From: Symsagittifera roscoffensis
Taxonomy: Eukaryota > Xenacoelomorpha > Acoela > Convolutidae
Assembly: GCF_963678635.1 (NCBI RefSeq)
Contig: NC_087066.1
Location: 62,362,054-62,426,053 of the forward strand
Direction of reading: 5' to 3'
Length of the DNA stretch: 64,000 nt
Part shown: one piece after another, positions 9,509 to 19,790 of the stretch
Layout of the letters: every line of letters starts with the position of its first letter
Numbering within the stretch: position 1 is the stretch's first letter
Position numbers and translations under genes: made by a program
Notes under the pieces: generated by a model
Databases searched by the model: none
The model's input: only the letters and a program-made list of their open reading frames with translations
What the model was told of the DNA's origin: nothing

Positions 9509-12500
9509 TTAACAGTATCTACAATTTTTTTTATCTACAGGTGAATTAATTAGGCTACAATTAAGAATTAAAAAATAAAGAAATGCGGAATTTGAAATGG
9601 AAATAATTAAAGTATTTGTGTTGGAATAATCCGTTGGAATACAATTTGAGGTACAAAATTCTGTTCTTCTGTGATTGAATGAGCAAATTGGAAAAGACGA
9701 GTTAATAAGTTTTAGTACTGCTGCTATTAGGTAATTACGTAATAAGACGTAGTCGGAATTTTCCAGATTGAGACCAATGGCTGAGCAAGTAGTTCTTAGT
9801 TTCTCCGACGGATTTAATGATTTATTAATCTTATTAATGTTTGCTACTACGAATTCTTCGTCGTAATGTGATGTTGGGAGGGCTTTTCCGGATGGAATTC
9901 TAGAAATAAGGTCAGTGAAGCCCATGTCTTTTCCTGCGATATGTTTGATTGAGAAATTAAAAGGTAATAATCTGTCTACCCATCTTGTTAATCTACTGTG
10001 GTAGGTTTTATTTCCGTGGTTTGGTGAAAGAGCGGATAATAGGGCCTTGTGATCAGTGATTATTTCGAAATCAGATCCGTAAAGGTAATTTTTATAATGC
10101 TCAACATCCCAAACAACCCCTAGAAGTTCGAGTTCGTTAGTAGAGTATTTAGACTCGTGAGGATTTAAAAAACGTGACGCAAATGAGATTGTTTTCCAAT
10201 CGTTCCCATGGAGTTGTTCCAGCGAGGCTCCAAGTCCATTGTGTGATGCGTCTGTTTTCACTCTAGTTTTTCGTTTTACGTCGAAATGTGTATTCTCTGT
10301 TAGGTTTACGATTTCTTCTTTTATTCTTTCAAACGCTTTTGTATGATCATCGTTCCATTGGAATATTGATTTCTTATTTAGGAGCGGTCGGAGTGGGCTT
10401 CCTAAGGATGCAAGGTTTGGGACGAATTTAATGTATTGGTTTATAGAACCAAAAAATGATCGTAATTCTTTCAGATTCTTCGGTATAGGTAGGTCTTTTA
10501 TAGCTTTCGATTTGTCGAATAACGGGGTAATTCCTGATTTAGAGATTTTAAATCCCAACCATTCTATTTCTTTTTGAAAGAATTTACATTTTGACCATTT
10601 TACGGCAAAGTTGTATTCGTCGAGGGTCGATAAAATTTTTAATACAATATTCTTGTGGTCTAAGAATGTTCCTTTGGAAGAGATTAAAATGTCGTCCAAG
10701 TAACAGTTAGTAAATGGGATTGAACCTAACGTAGAGTCCATTACTCTTTGAAATTCGTTGGGCATATCCCCTAAGCCGTAAAAACCAGTTAAAAATTGGT
10801 AAGTACCCGTAATGTCACCGCCCACGATACTGAAGTTACATTGGTTACTAGTAAATTTGTCTAATGCTAATTGACTGTATGCATTTTTTAAGTCTAAGTT
10901 AGTAAACCACACTTCTCCAACGGAATCATTAGTAATTTGTGCCGCGACGTTGTCTACAAGTTCGTGGATGTTTGGCATTTGATATTTGTTCTTGTAAATC
11001 TGTTTGTTTATGAATTTGGAATCTAATGCCAGTTTGATGGATTTGTCTTTTTTGCAAGTGATGACTATTGGGCTAATAAATCTGTCTTCGTCGCAATTTT
11101 CTAATTTTTTAATATGTCCCTCTGCTTTTAATCTATTGAGTTCTGTTTTTACCGCGTCCAGTAAATGGAGGGGAACTCGTCTTCCTTTTAGTTGAATTGG
11201 TTTTAATGGTTCGTGAAAATGGGTAATTTTTATTTGATTTTTGATTTTTCCAATCCGAAGGAATAAATTTTTAAATGACTTTGATATATTAAGGATTTCC
11301 CTATCTTGGTTTGTTTGGGAAATGGAATTTATTGACTTACACTGCTTGTTGGTCTGGAAATGTGGAAAATGTTTCTGAGAGACTTCTATTCCCACTTTTG
11401 GAAGGTTGTCGTTTCCTAAGATATTCCTTTCATGTCCTTCGGTTAGGAAGAATTGACAGTCGTTGTCTGACCAACCATTTGAGAATATCGGAATCTTCAC
11501 CTTTCCAGTGATGTTTATGGCATTATCCGTGAATCCACAGTAAAGGTCTCTAGTTGTCTTATCCACCGGATAAATTTTCAAGTAGGGATCGCGTAATTTC
11601 AATTCGTGAAGTACGTTTTTCTTAAGAAAGCTCACCGGGCTAGCTGAATCCACTTGAATGTTTAAAATTACTTGGTTTTCTTTTCCGAGTCCGATGTTTA
11701 ATAATTTCTTCAGTTCCTTTCCGTCGTTATCAAAAATTGTAGTTACATTTAGTACAGAGTAATCGTCGTTTTCACTTTGTCCAGATTCCGACCATGCGTT
11801 TATGACGCCGCAACATTCTCTATCCGTGTGGTCGTTATTTACATCCGGAAAATCCGACGGATTAAAATCTGTATTATCTACAATTTGAGTATTTACAATG
11901 TTTACATTTTTACGTCGAGATCTACAAAGTCTGGTGAAATGACCTTTGAATTTACAAGAAGTACAAGTCGTGTCCTTTGCTGGGCAAACTGCTAAGTGTC
12001 CTTTTGAGAATGAACCGCCACACTTCATACAGCTGTTACTTCTTTCGATGTTGAGAGTTGGTTCTCTTTTGACGTTAAAATGGTTGTTTGGTTTATATAC
12101 AGATGATCCGTTGGATTTAAAATTATTAGTTAACTTCAAGTGATTCAGAATTCCTTTTTCATCGATGAGTGCTACGTTTAGTGCTTCGCGTGGAGGGAGG
12201 GTTTCTGTTAATAATTTCCTTTGGATGTCGTAGTTTTTCATATTATTTATGAAAATATCTCTTATCCACTCTTCTTCTCCTGCGGATATGTCGCACTTTT
12301 TCGCCATTTCAGCTAAGGCACCCCAAAATTGTTCGAGGGATTCTCTGTCGCGTTGTTTTCTATTTAACAGTTTATGTCGTTCAAATGTGACATTTGATTT
12401 TCTTACGAAAGCAATCGCTAAGAACTCCCAGAATTCTTTAAAGGAAATTTGTAAGACTTTCACCTTGGTAGATTTCTGTCCGAAGATCCTTTTTCCTTCA

Positions 12501-12880
12501 TTTCCCAATGCCAGATATAAGACCGAACGTAATTTCTTGTCTGCTTCTTCTATTCGCATTCCGTTAAATTTCTTAGTTTCGGTTTTTATCGAAGCTGTTT
12601 CTTCTTCGTCATATCGTCTTTGTTCTTGGGTATTTCTCTCCAATCTCAAGCGTCTTTGGGCGTCTGTTTCACCGTCCGGTGGGTTTTCCAAATTTGGTGG
12701 TAGTGGATGTTGTCTCTCCGACGGATTGAGTAGATTTTCTATATCTATGTTTTCTTTAGCAATTATAGCTAATTGAAACAGATCACTCCAATCTTCCCAA
12801 GGAATGGGTGGGTCTACCGTATGGTTTTTCCAAAAGGGAGGTATTCCTCTCACGTTGGATTCGTTAGATGACTGCGCCAT
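9509..12880 (-). CDS. Gag-Pol polyprotein of the Ty3-type element (Gag, protease, RT, RNase H)
   Basis: 1123 codons with Gag and Pol fused in a single frame. Residues 1 to about 280 are a Gag capsid-like region. About 283-320 holds two zinc knuckles, CX2CX7HX3C and CX2CX4HX4C. About 408 is the aspartic protease motif VDSASP. Reverse transcriptase follows with LDLKNAYSQL and the catalytic box YLDD near 727. RNase H has TDAS near 875 and TDHKALL further on. The ATG is made from the last base of the 5' LTR plus the first two of the primer-binding site, so there is no leader between LTR and gag. The frame ends at TAA (9511-9509) just after an A8 tract. Downstream, the integrase sits in another frame. 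Confidence 0.92.
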   Translation of the reverse strand: MAQSSNESNVRGIPPFWKNHTVDPPIPWEDWSDLFQLAIIAKENIDIENLLNPSERQHPLPPNLENPPDGETDAQRRLRLERNTQEQRRYDEEETASIKTETKKFNGMRIEEADKKLRSVLYLALGNEGKRIFGQKSTKVKVLQISFKEFWEFLAIAFVRKSNVTFERHKLLNRKQRDRESLEQFWGALAEMAKKCDISAGEEEWIRDIFINNMKNYDIQRKLLTETLPPREALNVALIDEKGILNHLKLTNNFKSNGSSVYKPNNHFNVKREPTLNIERSNSCMKCGGSFSKGHLAVCPAKDTTCTSCKFKGHFTRLCRSRRKNVNIVNTQIVDNTDFNPSDFPDVNNDHTDRECCGVINAWSESGQSENDDYSVLNVTTIFDNDGKELKKLLNIGLGKENQVILNIQVDSASPVSFLKKNVLHELKLRDPYLKIYPVDKTTRDLYCGFTDNAINITGKVKIPIFSNGWSDNDCQFFLTEGHERNILGNDNLPKVGIEVSQKHFPHFQTNKQCKSINSISQTNQDREILNISKSFKNLFLRIGKIKNQIKITHFHEPLKPIQLKGRRVPLHLLDAVKTELNRLKAEGHIKKLENCDEDRFISPIVITCKKDKSIKLALDSKFINKQIYKNKYQMPNIHELVDNVAAQITNDSVGEVWFTNLDLKNAYSQLALDKFTSNQCNFSIVGGDITGTYQFLTGFYGLGDMPNEFQRVMDSTLGSIPFTNCYLDDILISSKGTFLDHKNIVLKILSTLDEYNFAVKWSKCKFFQKEIEWLGFKISKSGITPLFDKSKAIKDLPIPKNLKELRSFFGSINQYIKFVPNLASLGSPLRPLLNKKSIFQWNDDHTKAFERIKEEIVNLTENTHFDVKRKTRVKTDASHNGLGASLEQLHGNDWKTISFASRFLNPHESKYSTNELELLGVVWDVEHYKNYLYGSDFEIITDHKALLSALSPNHGNKTYHSRLTRWVDRLLPFNFSIKHIAGKDMGFTDLISRIPSGKALPTSHYDEEFVVANINKINKSLNPSEKLRTTCSAIGLNLENSDYVLLRNYLIAAVLKLINSSFPICSFNHRRTEFCTSNCIPTDYSNTNTLIISISNSAFLYFLILNCSLINSPVDKKNCRYC
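12870..12879 (-). promoter_or_regulatory. Primer-binding site, tRNA-Ser-like
   Basis: TGGCGCAGTC starts immediately after the 5' LTR on the minus strand with no spacer. From memory of animal tRNA-Ser, whose acceptor end reads GACTGCGCCA, this is a perfect 10-base complement and resembles the site used by Drosophila 17.6/297-type elements. It overlaps the first codons of gag. Confidence 0.7.
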
Positions 12881-13094
12881 GATAAAATGTTACTTTGTTG
12901 TAGCTAATTCTAAGTTAAAACTATTAAAAAGAATAAGAATTAAGATGAATTAGTCGGTAAGTTAAAACATTAAACTAGTGAGAGATCATTCTCTCCGCCG
13001 GAGAGAATGGCCAATGAAGGTCATAACTAAGTGACCAGTTAATTAAATAAGTATGTTTAGCAATAATTGCAAAACCTGATGTAAAATCACAACA
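12880..13094 (-). repeat. 5' LTR of the Ty3-type element
   Basis: 215 bp, partner of 6144-6358, with target duplication TTCTC at 13095-13099. No strong TATA box is visible on the minus strand. The promoter must lie in these 215 bases if the element is transcribed in the usual way. It contains the same 11-bp-arm palindrome at 12987-13009. Confidence 0.95.
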
Positions 13095-13099
13095 TTCTC

Positions 13100-14399
13100 A
13101 AAAGATCTTTTTCACAAAAATGAAAGGTTTGGTTTGAAAGTTAGCCTAACAAACAAGGTTCTAGTAGATAGCAATGAATAGAATTGTGAAAATCGAGTCC
13201 GCTAGAAGTAACGAAAATTCTAATTTTTTGAGAATCCTCCCGGTTTGGCCTCCATAGACCGATATGCTAATCGTATAATTTACTAAACTAAGCTTATAAA
13301 ATGCTAGTCAAACAAGTGTCATTCATTTATGCGAAAATGGAAGAATCGAACTTTTAGAGAACACTTTTTTTAATTTTCATTACGAGGCTTAACAGAATGC
13401 AAAGAACAAATAACTAAAAAACTGTATTGCTCAAAACCGCTCCAACAGCAGCTTATTTTGAGAGAGTCCGTAATAAAACTTGCAAAACTCCGGAACAGTT
13501 CAAAAAATCCAGTGACAAATAATAGTATATATATTTAGCAAAATCCGTAACTGTAAGCGGAAACCGCAGCTTGCAGGCGGTATTTGCAAACTGTAATAGG
13601 ATTTTTCAAACTGTGAGCGGAATCTGAAGATTGATGCGATCCCAGTAAATTATATGTTACGTTTTTATAGTAAGCCCATTGTTTTTATCAGGCTCAATCA
13701 AAAAAGTTTTAGCCGCGGTCAAAAATTCATACGCTGCACTTTTCTCCAGCAGGCAAGATAGTAGATCTTAGCTAAAAAAAAACAAAATTCAGGATCAGAT
13801 GTAACCGTTGAACTACATTATAAATTTCAGGATTTCGGATAAAAATTATAGTTTAGCTGTTGGGTTTCTGAACTAAGTTTAAGGATATCCGATGAACTGA
13901 TTAATTTTTATGCCGAGTTTCAGGATACTGGATTAAAAGATTAATATCCACACTGCCCATTAAAATATTAATATCAATATTAAAACCCACAAATGATTAA
14001 TATCTATGCAGTTTTTCAGGATTTCGGATGACGAGATTAATTACGCATTGAAGCTTTATTTACATACGGAATTAAACATGCATTATACCGTTGCTCCGTT
14101 GTATAGTTTCCAACGCTAATCTTTAAAAAAAATGAGCTTTCTGATTTGTGCATTTTCGCAGTTATGATATCTCAATTATGATCTCAAGACAGGTTGCATT
14201 AGGGATTCAACCATGATTTTAGTCAACCAGTGTTTTTTGGTTTAAAATGATTGTAGATTCCAGTGACCATAACTGTCCTTGCTTTTAAATTCAACGTTTG
14301 CTAAGTGTTAATTCTAGCTCCAGCTATTATTTATTCACGCACAAACCTAGTTCAGTGTGATAAACAAATTTGCGGAATCCACTTACACTTTGAGGAGTC
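13100..14399. other. Non-genic AT-rich DNA with short interspersed motifs
   Basis: No supported gene. At about 13535-13640 a loose repeat of AACTGTAAGCGGAA-like units appears. The same motif in the opposite sense (TTTGCGGAATCCACTTACA-like) recurs at about 14365-14470. Related clusters lie near 17880-17935 (same sense as the first) and 19820-19885 (opposite sense). Confidence 0.5.
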
Positions 14400-14685
14400 C
14401 ACTTACATTTTGCGGAATCCGCCTAGCTTTTCCGAATCCCTTTACATTTGCGGATTTTGGAACATCTAGCCATGTTCGCTGGTTGCGGAATCCGCGAAAA
14501 ACTAGTATGCCGAAAAAAATTTACGTTACACCTTTTTTCACTCGGAATTCAGGAAAATTTAAAAAGGGGAATCCATTTGCTTTTTCAAGGTGTTCAGCAA
14601 ATTGTCTCTGCATTCCAGAGACCTACAGAAACCACACTGTGCGCCTATTTATTATACAGTTTGGCCTCGTAACTTTGGCATAAAA
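14400..14685 (-). repeat. Dispersed repeat, inverted partner of 17628-17935
   Basis: Read on the minus strand, this stretch parallels 17628-17935. Shared landmarks in order are GAGGCCAAACTGTA, TGTAGGTCT-TGGAAT-CAGAGACAA, a GCGAAAATGGCT-like block and short TGTAAGC repeats. The 108-codon plus ORF at 14357-14683 lies over it and shows no protein motif. An element type cannot be assigned. Confidence 0.6.
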
Positions 14686-16749
14686 AAGGATGTATCATTT
14701 TTTAAAAAAATGTTGACAAAAAATTGTTAATCGTATAATTTTCATAGATGGAACTCTCATGACTAGTTTTTTTTGATGGCGGCATCAAAAGTTAAGAAAC
14801 ATACATTTCGTTAAACAAGAGTGTCACAATAGAAAGGAAGCAGAAATTGAAATTAGTCCTAAACAAAATTTTTGAATAGTAAAATGCTATAGCTAGAGTT
14901 GGGCAAATGAAAAAATCTCACAATAAAAATCAAAAACAGAACACGAAAAAAAGTAACTTGATTTCAATTATAATCTGTAGTCACTTAAAATCCGAATTTC
15001 ATTCAATAATATCGACACCAACCTTATCTGACAGTTAATTAGAAAAAGGAAATTCATTTATTGTACCCACTCATTTACCAAATAGCAGAAACAAACGAAA
15101 AATAGGAAGGACTAGAGCGATACTATGTTCACTCTGCAGAATAAAAAACAGAATTTAGGTAGATTAGACCAAATAGACATCCTCTAAGAACCTGAAGGTA
15201 CAGAATCGTTCAGGGAGGAGAGTAATAACTTGGTTCTGAGTTTGAAATTTCAACCAATCAGATTCGATTGTTTTATACGCAGCGCATAGAAGCTTCAGTA
15301 TAAACTGAACGCTGAGGTCAAGGATCCTAACTTGGTCTATTCGGGTTAGGGGGAAGTTACCTACTGGATACTTTTTGCACAGTTTTTTCTCTTTAAGTCT
15401 AAAATGTTAAAGCGTGTTCAGTTTTTGGCTATTTTTCTTTGCCGACTTTCACTATCGCAACTGCAACCAAGTTTAAAGTCAAGAAAATTCTTATCAGTTT
15501 TTTCGAGCTACTTTTAGGATTTTCAGCTCTCTAACTGATATCTTTTATTGAAAGTCACTGAGAGAAGTTGCAAATTTTTGCAATGTTGTAAGCTATTGAG
15601 AGTGTTTAGTACAGTTACGGGACATGAGAATTACAAATTTGTGATTTTAACGAGCAAAAAAACAATTATTCTCTTAACGAGTGCATATATTTAAGATATA
15701 GGGATCAAACTTTGACACTTGCTATAGAAAACTATACGAAAGTACCTAAAGGGGCCCTAATTTGAGAAACGTTGTTTAGAAGGCGTGAACTAGCCAGTAT
15801 CTCATTTTGGAAGTGTTCTTGCCGTGGAAACATCTTTGCAAACAACACAAAGATAATGATTGTAGTTTTTTTAGTTAAGTTGATAAATTGACATACGTAT
15901 CATGCAGTCGAAAACAACATGCAGCAGAATTGAAAAAATTATTTGGCCGGAGTCAATAATTTAGCGCTGACGATCAAAAAAAGTCACCAAAAAACTGTTG
16001 CAGCTATGATGTGCGCAAGCTTTGATCAACCTTCTGGCTCCTAAGAACTTTAACATCTCCCAAGAATTTTAATTTGTCACCAAACTAGAAATGATGGTTT
16101 TTCGACAACTGACCAAGTAACTCTTCCAAATCTGTTGTATGTTGTTTTTCGGCGGCATAGGTAGTAAATCAAGTATACCATCTCCCGAAAAAACTAATAT
16201 GTGCCCATAGATACAATTTCTAACCACGGCAAGAACGACTCTTAAATTAGTTATACTTTTTTACCTACGTTTTTGAAATAATTTTCTCAATTTTAATTCC
16301 ATTCGAGTGTTTAATTAGAGTTTTATCAAGCAAGCGTCAAAAATTGAACCCTATATGTTCAGTAGGTGTACAGAAAAAAAAACATGAATAAAAATTTCGT
16401 TTTTTGCTGGTTGAAATCAAAAAGTTGTGGTTTTTTGTCCCGTGACTTTGATTTTAGTAGCAACTCTTGACGTGGTATGGGTTGGGGGCATTCCCTAAGT
16501 GTAATAAATAGTTCAAAAACACTTTGAACGGTGATCTTAGGATGGTGTTACTTCCAGAACGCTGCTAGCCATCGAGTTTGTTTTATAAAATACAAGGAAG
16601 GCTGTGGCAAGTACTAAATTTTTTCAGATAAATTAGTTAGAAAAACAAGCTAAGCTAAACATAGAAGGCTAAGACTTTAATCAGTTGTCTTTTATAGCTA
16701 GTGAATAATCTTCAATTACATAGCGACCAACGGTGCTGCTATTTTTTCA
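14686..16749. other. Non-genic AT-rich DNA
   Basis: No ORF with recognisable motifs, no splice-linked coding blocks and no tandem repeat found by eye. Confidence 0.5.
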
Positions 16750-17195
16750 AACAAGACTGCTCGTATCACGGAAAAATCTTGAAACTTCCGACTCATTTTT
16801 TAAGGTCTATGAAGCAGTGTTTACCAAAATAAATCAAAAAAATATATTAGACCTTTATTTTTAAATCATTCTCACACTCGCTATGTAAAATATAAAGTAT
16901 AGTTGCAAATTATATAGTTGATATATAGCTGCAAATTATAAGTATTAAATAGACCAAATAGCATACTTGAATTCAATTGAGTCGAAATTTGTGTCGAAAT
17001 TTGAAAAAACTTTTTTTGAGTCGAAATTTGTCTAGAAAATACCACCTGGAACAAAAATTTTCTTTGAATTTTTTTGAACAAGTTTGACACCAGAAATAAA
17101 GAATAACGAGAAATAAAAAAAGTGCTCCGGCCAAAAATTACACTCTGCGCAATATTTCCTTCCAATTACTTTCAGTGGATGCAAAACAACACAAA
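16750..17195 (-). mobile_element. Helitron-like repeat family, diverged copy
   Basis: Starts with the family end AACAAGACTGCTCGTATCA and a CGACT-then-AAGGTCTATGAAGCAG block as in better copies. It closes near a degraded ATTACTTTCAGTGGATGCAAAACA. The interior is strongly diverged. It includes a short tandem of GAGTCGAAATTTGT units (about 16978-17035). A second degraded copy follows after about 10 bp. Confidence 0.5.
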
Positions 17196-17203
17196 ACTAA
17201 ACA

Positions 17204-17590
17204 CAAGACTGCTCGTAAATTAAGCCATGTTTCTTCCAACAGCACTTAAATGAAAAATTGACAAAATAATTTTAAAAAGTTTTTATTTCATTAATTTGCC
17301 ACCTACGCTTGTTACAACAACGCAATAAACCGAGCCTTTGTTATGCCAAGTTGGTCAATTAAGTAATTTTCAGAAACCCCATTTCACAAAAAATGATCAC
17401 AGGCGAAAATATTTTAAGAGGCTAAATTTTTATATTATAATTTTGAGCTCAAGACAACAATATATCTCAGGTACAACAAAAACCGTTTAAAATGCTGAAT
17501 AGCAAGTCGGAGATTGACTGAATAAAAAAACCATCCCAAGATTGAATATTTCGCACTGTCTAAAAACTCTTTCTTCAAAGCTCAATCAAT
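17204..17590 (-). mobile_element. Helitron-like repeat family, diverged copy
   Basis: Opens with ACAAGACTGCTCGTAA. It keeps interior blocks of the family such as AAAAATGATCACAGGCGAAA and GAGCTCAAGACAACAATAT, and a degraded ACCATCCC...ATATTTCGC end. It lies head-to-tail behind the copy at 16750-17195. The far boundary is approximate. Confidence 0.5.
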
Positions 17591-17627
17591 TTGCACTTTC
17601 CTAACTTATTCGAGTCCATTTTTTCTA

Positions 17628-17935
17628 TATGAGGCCAAACTGTACACTGGAGAGGAGCACAAATTAGTGTTTGTAGGTCTGTGGAATCCAGAGACAAGTT
17701 TTAAAGCATGTGAAAAAATGAGAGCGCGTTGGATTTCCAAAATTGTCGTGAAATGCGCCTGAAAAACTGTAAGCTAAATTTCATCGGCACATCGGTTTTT
17801 TGCTGATTTTGTAACAAGCGAAAATGGCTATTTGTTCTTGATTCCGAAAAAAAGCTCATTCCGAAACAGGTAAAAAAAGAGTCTGCAAAATTTGTAAGCA
17901 GAATTCGCAAATGTAAGCAAATTTTGCAAATTGTA
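17628..17935 (+). repeat. Dispersed repeat, inverted partner of 14400-14685
   Basis: Similar to the reverse complement of 14400-14685 (roughly two thirds of bases match by eye). It ends in short TGTAAGC-type repeats. The 69-codon minus ORF here has no recognisable motif. Confidence 0.6.
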
Positions 17936-18718
17936 GAGATTTTTTAAAAATTTTGTTCATTAAACTGAAATGAACCAGTTCTCGCGTACGAACGATTTCA
18001 AGCCAGAACTAGAAATATTATCTAGCAAAAGCGGAATTCATAAGCAAGGACTTAACAGTTGTCAATGAGTTCACGAACAAATCTTGAATTGTTACTTAAC
18101 TAAGTTCTCCTGGCTATATCCATTATTACAAAAATATTCCAGTCAGCTGTTTTTGGGGTATTTGTTCGGAAACGAATCTTAATATCGAGTATGCAAAATC
18201 ATCATTTGGGAATAGCGAAGTTGGGTTGTGATTTGGTAATACTTATGTGACTAAAACTCTTAGTTCCGACCAAATTGTTATTGAATAAAATTCTCTAAAA
18301 ATTTAGGATATCATTTTGAACTAATTTAGGATTAATTGTAAATTCCTATCGCTTAAATCGATTTGTTATTTGGTTTGAAGTTCCGAATAAAATAAAATCT
18401 TGCATATAATTAATTTGAAAAGATTACAAGGAAGGCCAAAATAAAAAAATATATTTATAAATAACCCATGAATTTGTTTATTTTAGCTCGTGAAAATTGT
18501 TTTGGGGTTTGACAATTAGTTAGTAGATTTTTATCAAATTGAACTGTTGACAGTAAATGAGATTGAGTTGTTGGCATTGACTGAGATTAATTTAACTTGG
18601 ATTGAATTGTTGTCAGTAAATGAGATTGAGTTTTTTACAGTATTGAGAGTTGACAGTTGGCAGTAATTGAAGTTGAACTGTTAGAAAGTCTCGCTGGTGA
18701 CCCACAAAAACTATAATT
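17936..18718. other. Non-genic DNA with a short imperfect tandem repeat
   Basis: No gene. About 18535-18690 repeats blocks such as GTCAGTAAATGAGATTGAG and TTGAACTGTTGACAGT two to three times. The rest is unstructured AT-rich sequence. Confidence 0.5.
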
Positions 18719-19260
18719 GTTCCGACTTTCGATACGAAAGTAACGGAATAATTGTGCTCGGGATGGGTTTTTTTTTCTTCAGACAAATTTCGACTTTTTA
18801 ACTAGCCATATTTGACGGAATTTTTTTATATCATTCAAAAGTTATTGTTGTCCTGAGCTTAAACTTGAAAAGATATTTCACCTGTGATCATTTTTCGTAA
18901 AGCTATGAGGGTTTAAAGATTGCCATTTTGGCCATTTTGACCAATTTGGGACAATTAACGCGCAATATAATTCGCGCTATTAACGCGTAAGCGAGATTTA
19001 ATCCGTCTTATAAATCGTTCCAAATTGGTTTAACGAAGCTTATTTGCCAGAATTGATTTGTTACAAGGAATGAAATTTATCTTTTTGTGCTTTATAGGGC
19101 GTGTGGGGGGATGATTTTCATTTAAAAAATTCAAATTTTAGAAAAAAAAATTTCATTTTATTTTATTTCATTTAATTTTTTTATGTATTACTGCTGCTCA
19201 ATAAACCTTAAAAGGCAGTCGGAACATTCAGGGCTTCGCCCTGATACGAGCAGTCTTGTT
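18719..19260 (+). mobile_element. Helitron-like non-autonomous element, copy A (tandem with B)
   Basis: 542 bp from GTTCCGACTTTCG to CAGTCTTGTT. A perfect 7-bp-stem hairpin, ACTTTCG-ATA-CGAAAGT, lies at the left end. A CAGGGC-TTC-GCCCTG hairpin lies about 17 bases from the right end. Short inverted TGTTCCGAC/GTCGGAACA blocks sit near both ends. There is no coding capacity. The 3' hairpin, the asymmetric inverted blocks, the T-rich insertion context and direct abutment with the next copy fit Helitron/Helentron-type rolling-circle elements better than cut-and-paste MITEs, but no transposase-bearing partner is in the window. Confidence 0.7.
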
Positions 19261-19790
19261 GTTCCGACTTTCGGTACGAAAGTAACGGAATATTTGTGCT
19301 CGGGGTGGGTTTTTTTTTCTTCAGACAAATTTCGACTTTTTAACTAGCCATTTTTGACGGAATTGTTTTTTATCATTCAAAAGGTATTGTTGTCCTGAGC
19401 TTAAATTTGAAAAAATATATCACCTGTGATCATTTTTCGTAAAGTTATGAGGGTTTAAAGATTGCCATTTTGACCAATTTGGGACAATTAACGCGCGATA
19501 TAATTCGCGCTATTAACGCGTAAGCGGAGATTTAATCCGTCTTATAAATCGTTCCAAATTGGTTGAACGAAGTTTATTTGCCATAATTGATTTGTTACAA
19601 GGAACGAAATCTATCCTTTTGTACTTTATATGGCGTGTGGGGGGATGATTTTCATAAAAATTTCAAATTAAAAAAAAAAACTCGTTTTATTTTATTTCAT
19701 TTAATTTTTTAAATGTTATTACTGCTGCTCCATAAACCTTAAAGGCAGTCGGAACATTCAGGGCTTCGCCCTGATACGAGCAGTCTTGTT
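19261..19790 (+). mobile_element. Helitron-like element, copy B (abuts copy A)
   Basis: 530 bp, starting at the very next base after copy A and ending in the same GATACGAGCAGTCTTGTT. Sequence is close to copy A, including the CpG-bearing core with ATTAACGCG and TTCGCGC. Together A and B are a head-to-tail dimer without spacer. Confidence 0.75.

Larger units (their letters stand above)
6144..13094 (-). mobile_element. Ty3-type LTR retrotransposon, nearly intact, 6951 bp
   Basis: Two 215-bp LTRs (6144-6358 and 12880-13094) are identical except at position 133 (T at 6276, C at 13012). Both run TG...CA, and the element is flanked by the 5-bp duplication TTCTC (6139-6143 and 13095-13099). Domain order on the minus strand is Gag, two zinc knuckles, protease, reverse transcriptase, RNase H, integrase. 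Integrase lying after RNase H marks the Ty3/gypsy (Metaviridae) type rather than copia. The coding region is split by two frame changes (about 9527 and about 8865), so this copy is probably not autonomous although it inserted recently. It lies upstream of and on the same strand as the transporter gene. Confidence 0.95.

Noticed and set aside
9500-9540. Programmed +1 frameshift at the A8 run
   Set aside because: A homopolymer indel or assembly error is at least as likely. No stimulatory structure or rare-codon context is evident, so it is reported only as a frame change.
12249-12776. 175-codon plus-strand ORF
   Set aside because: Lies antisense within the gag part of the Ty3-type element and has no recognisable domain.
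14357-14683. 108-codon plus ORF and the similar 69-codon minus ORF at 17701-17910
   Set aside because: Their resemblance comes from the inverted DNA repeat. There is no protein motif and the frames are not better conserved than the DNA.
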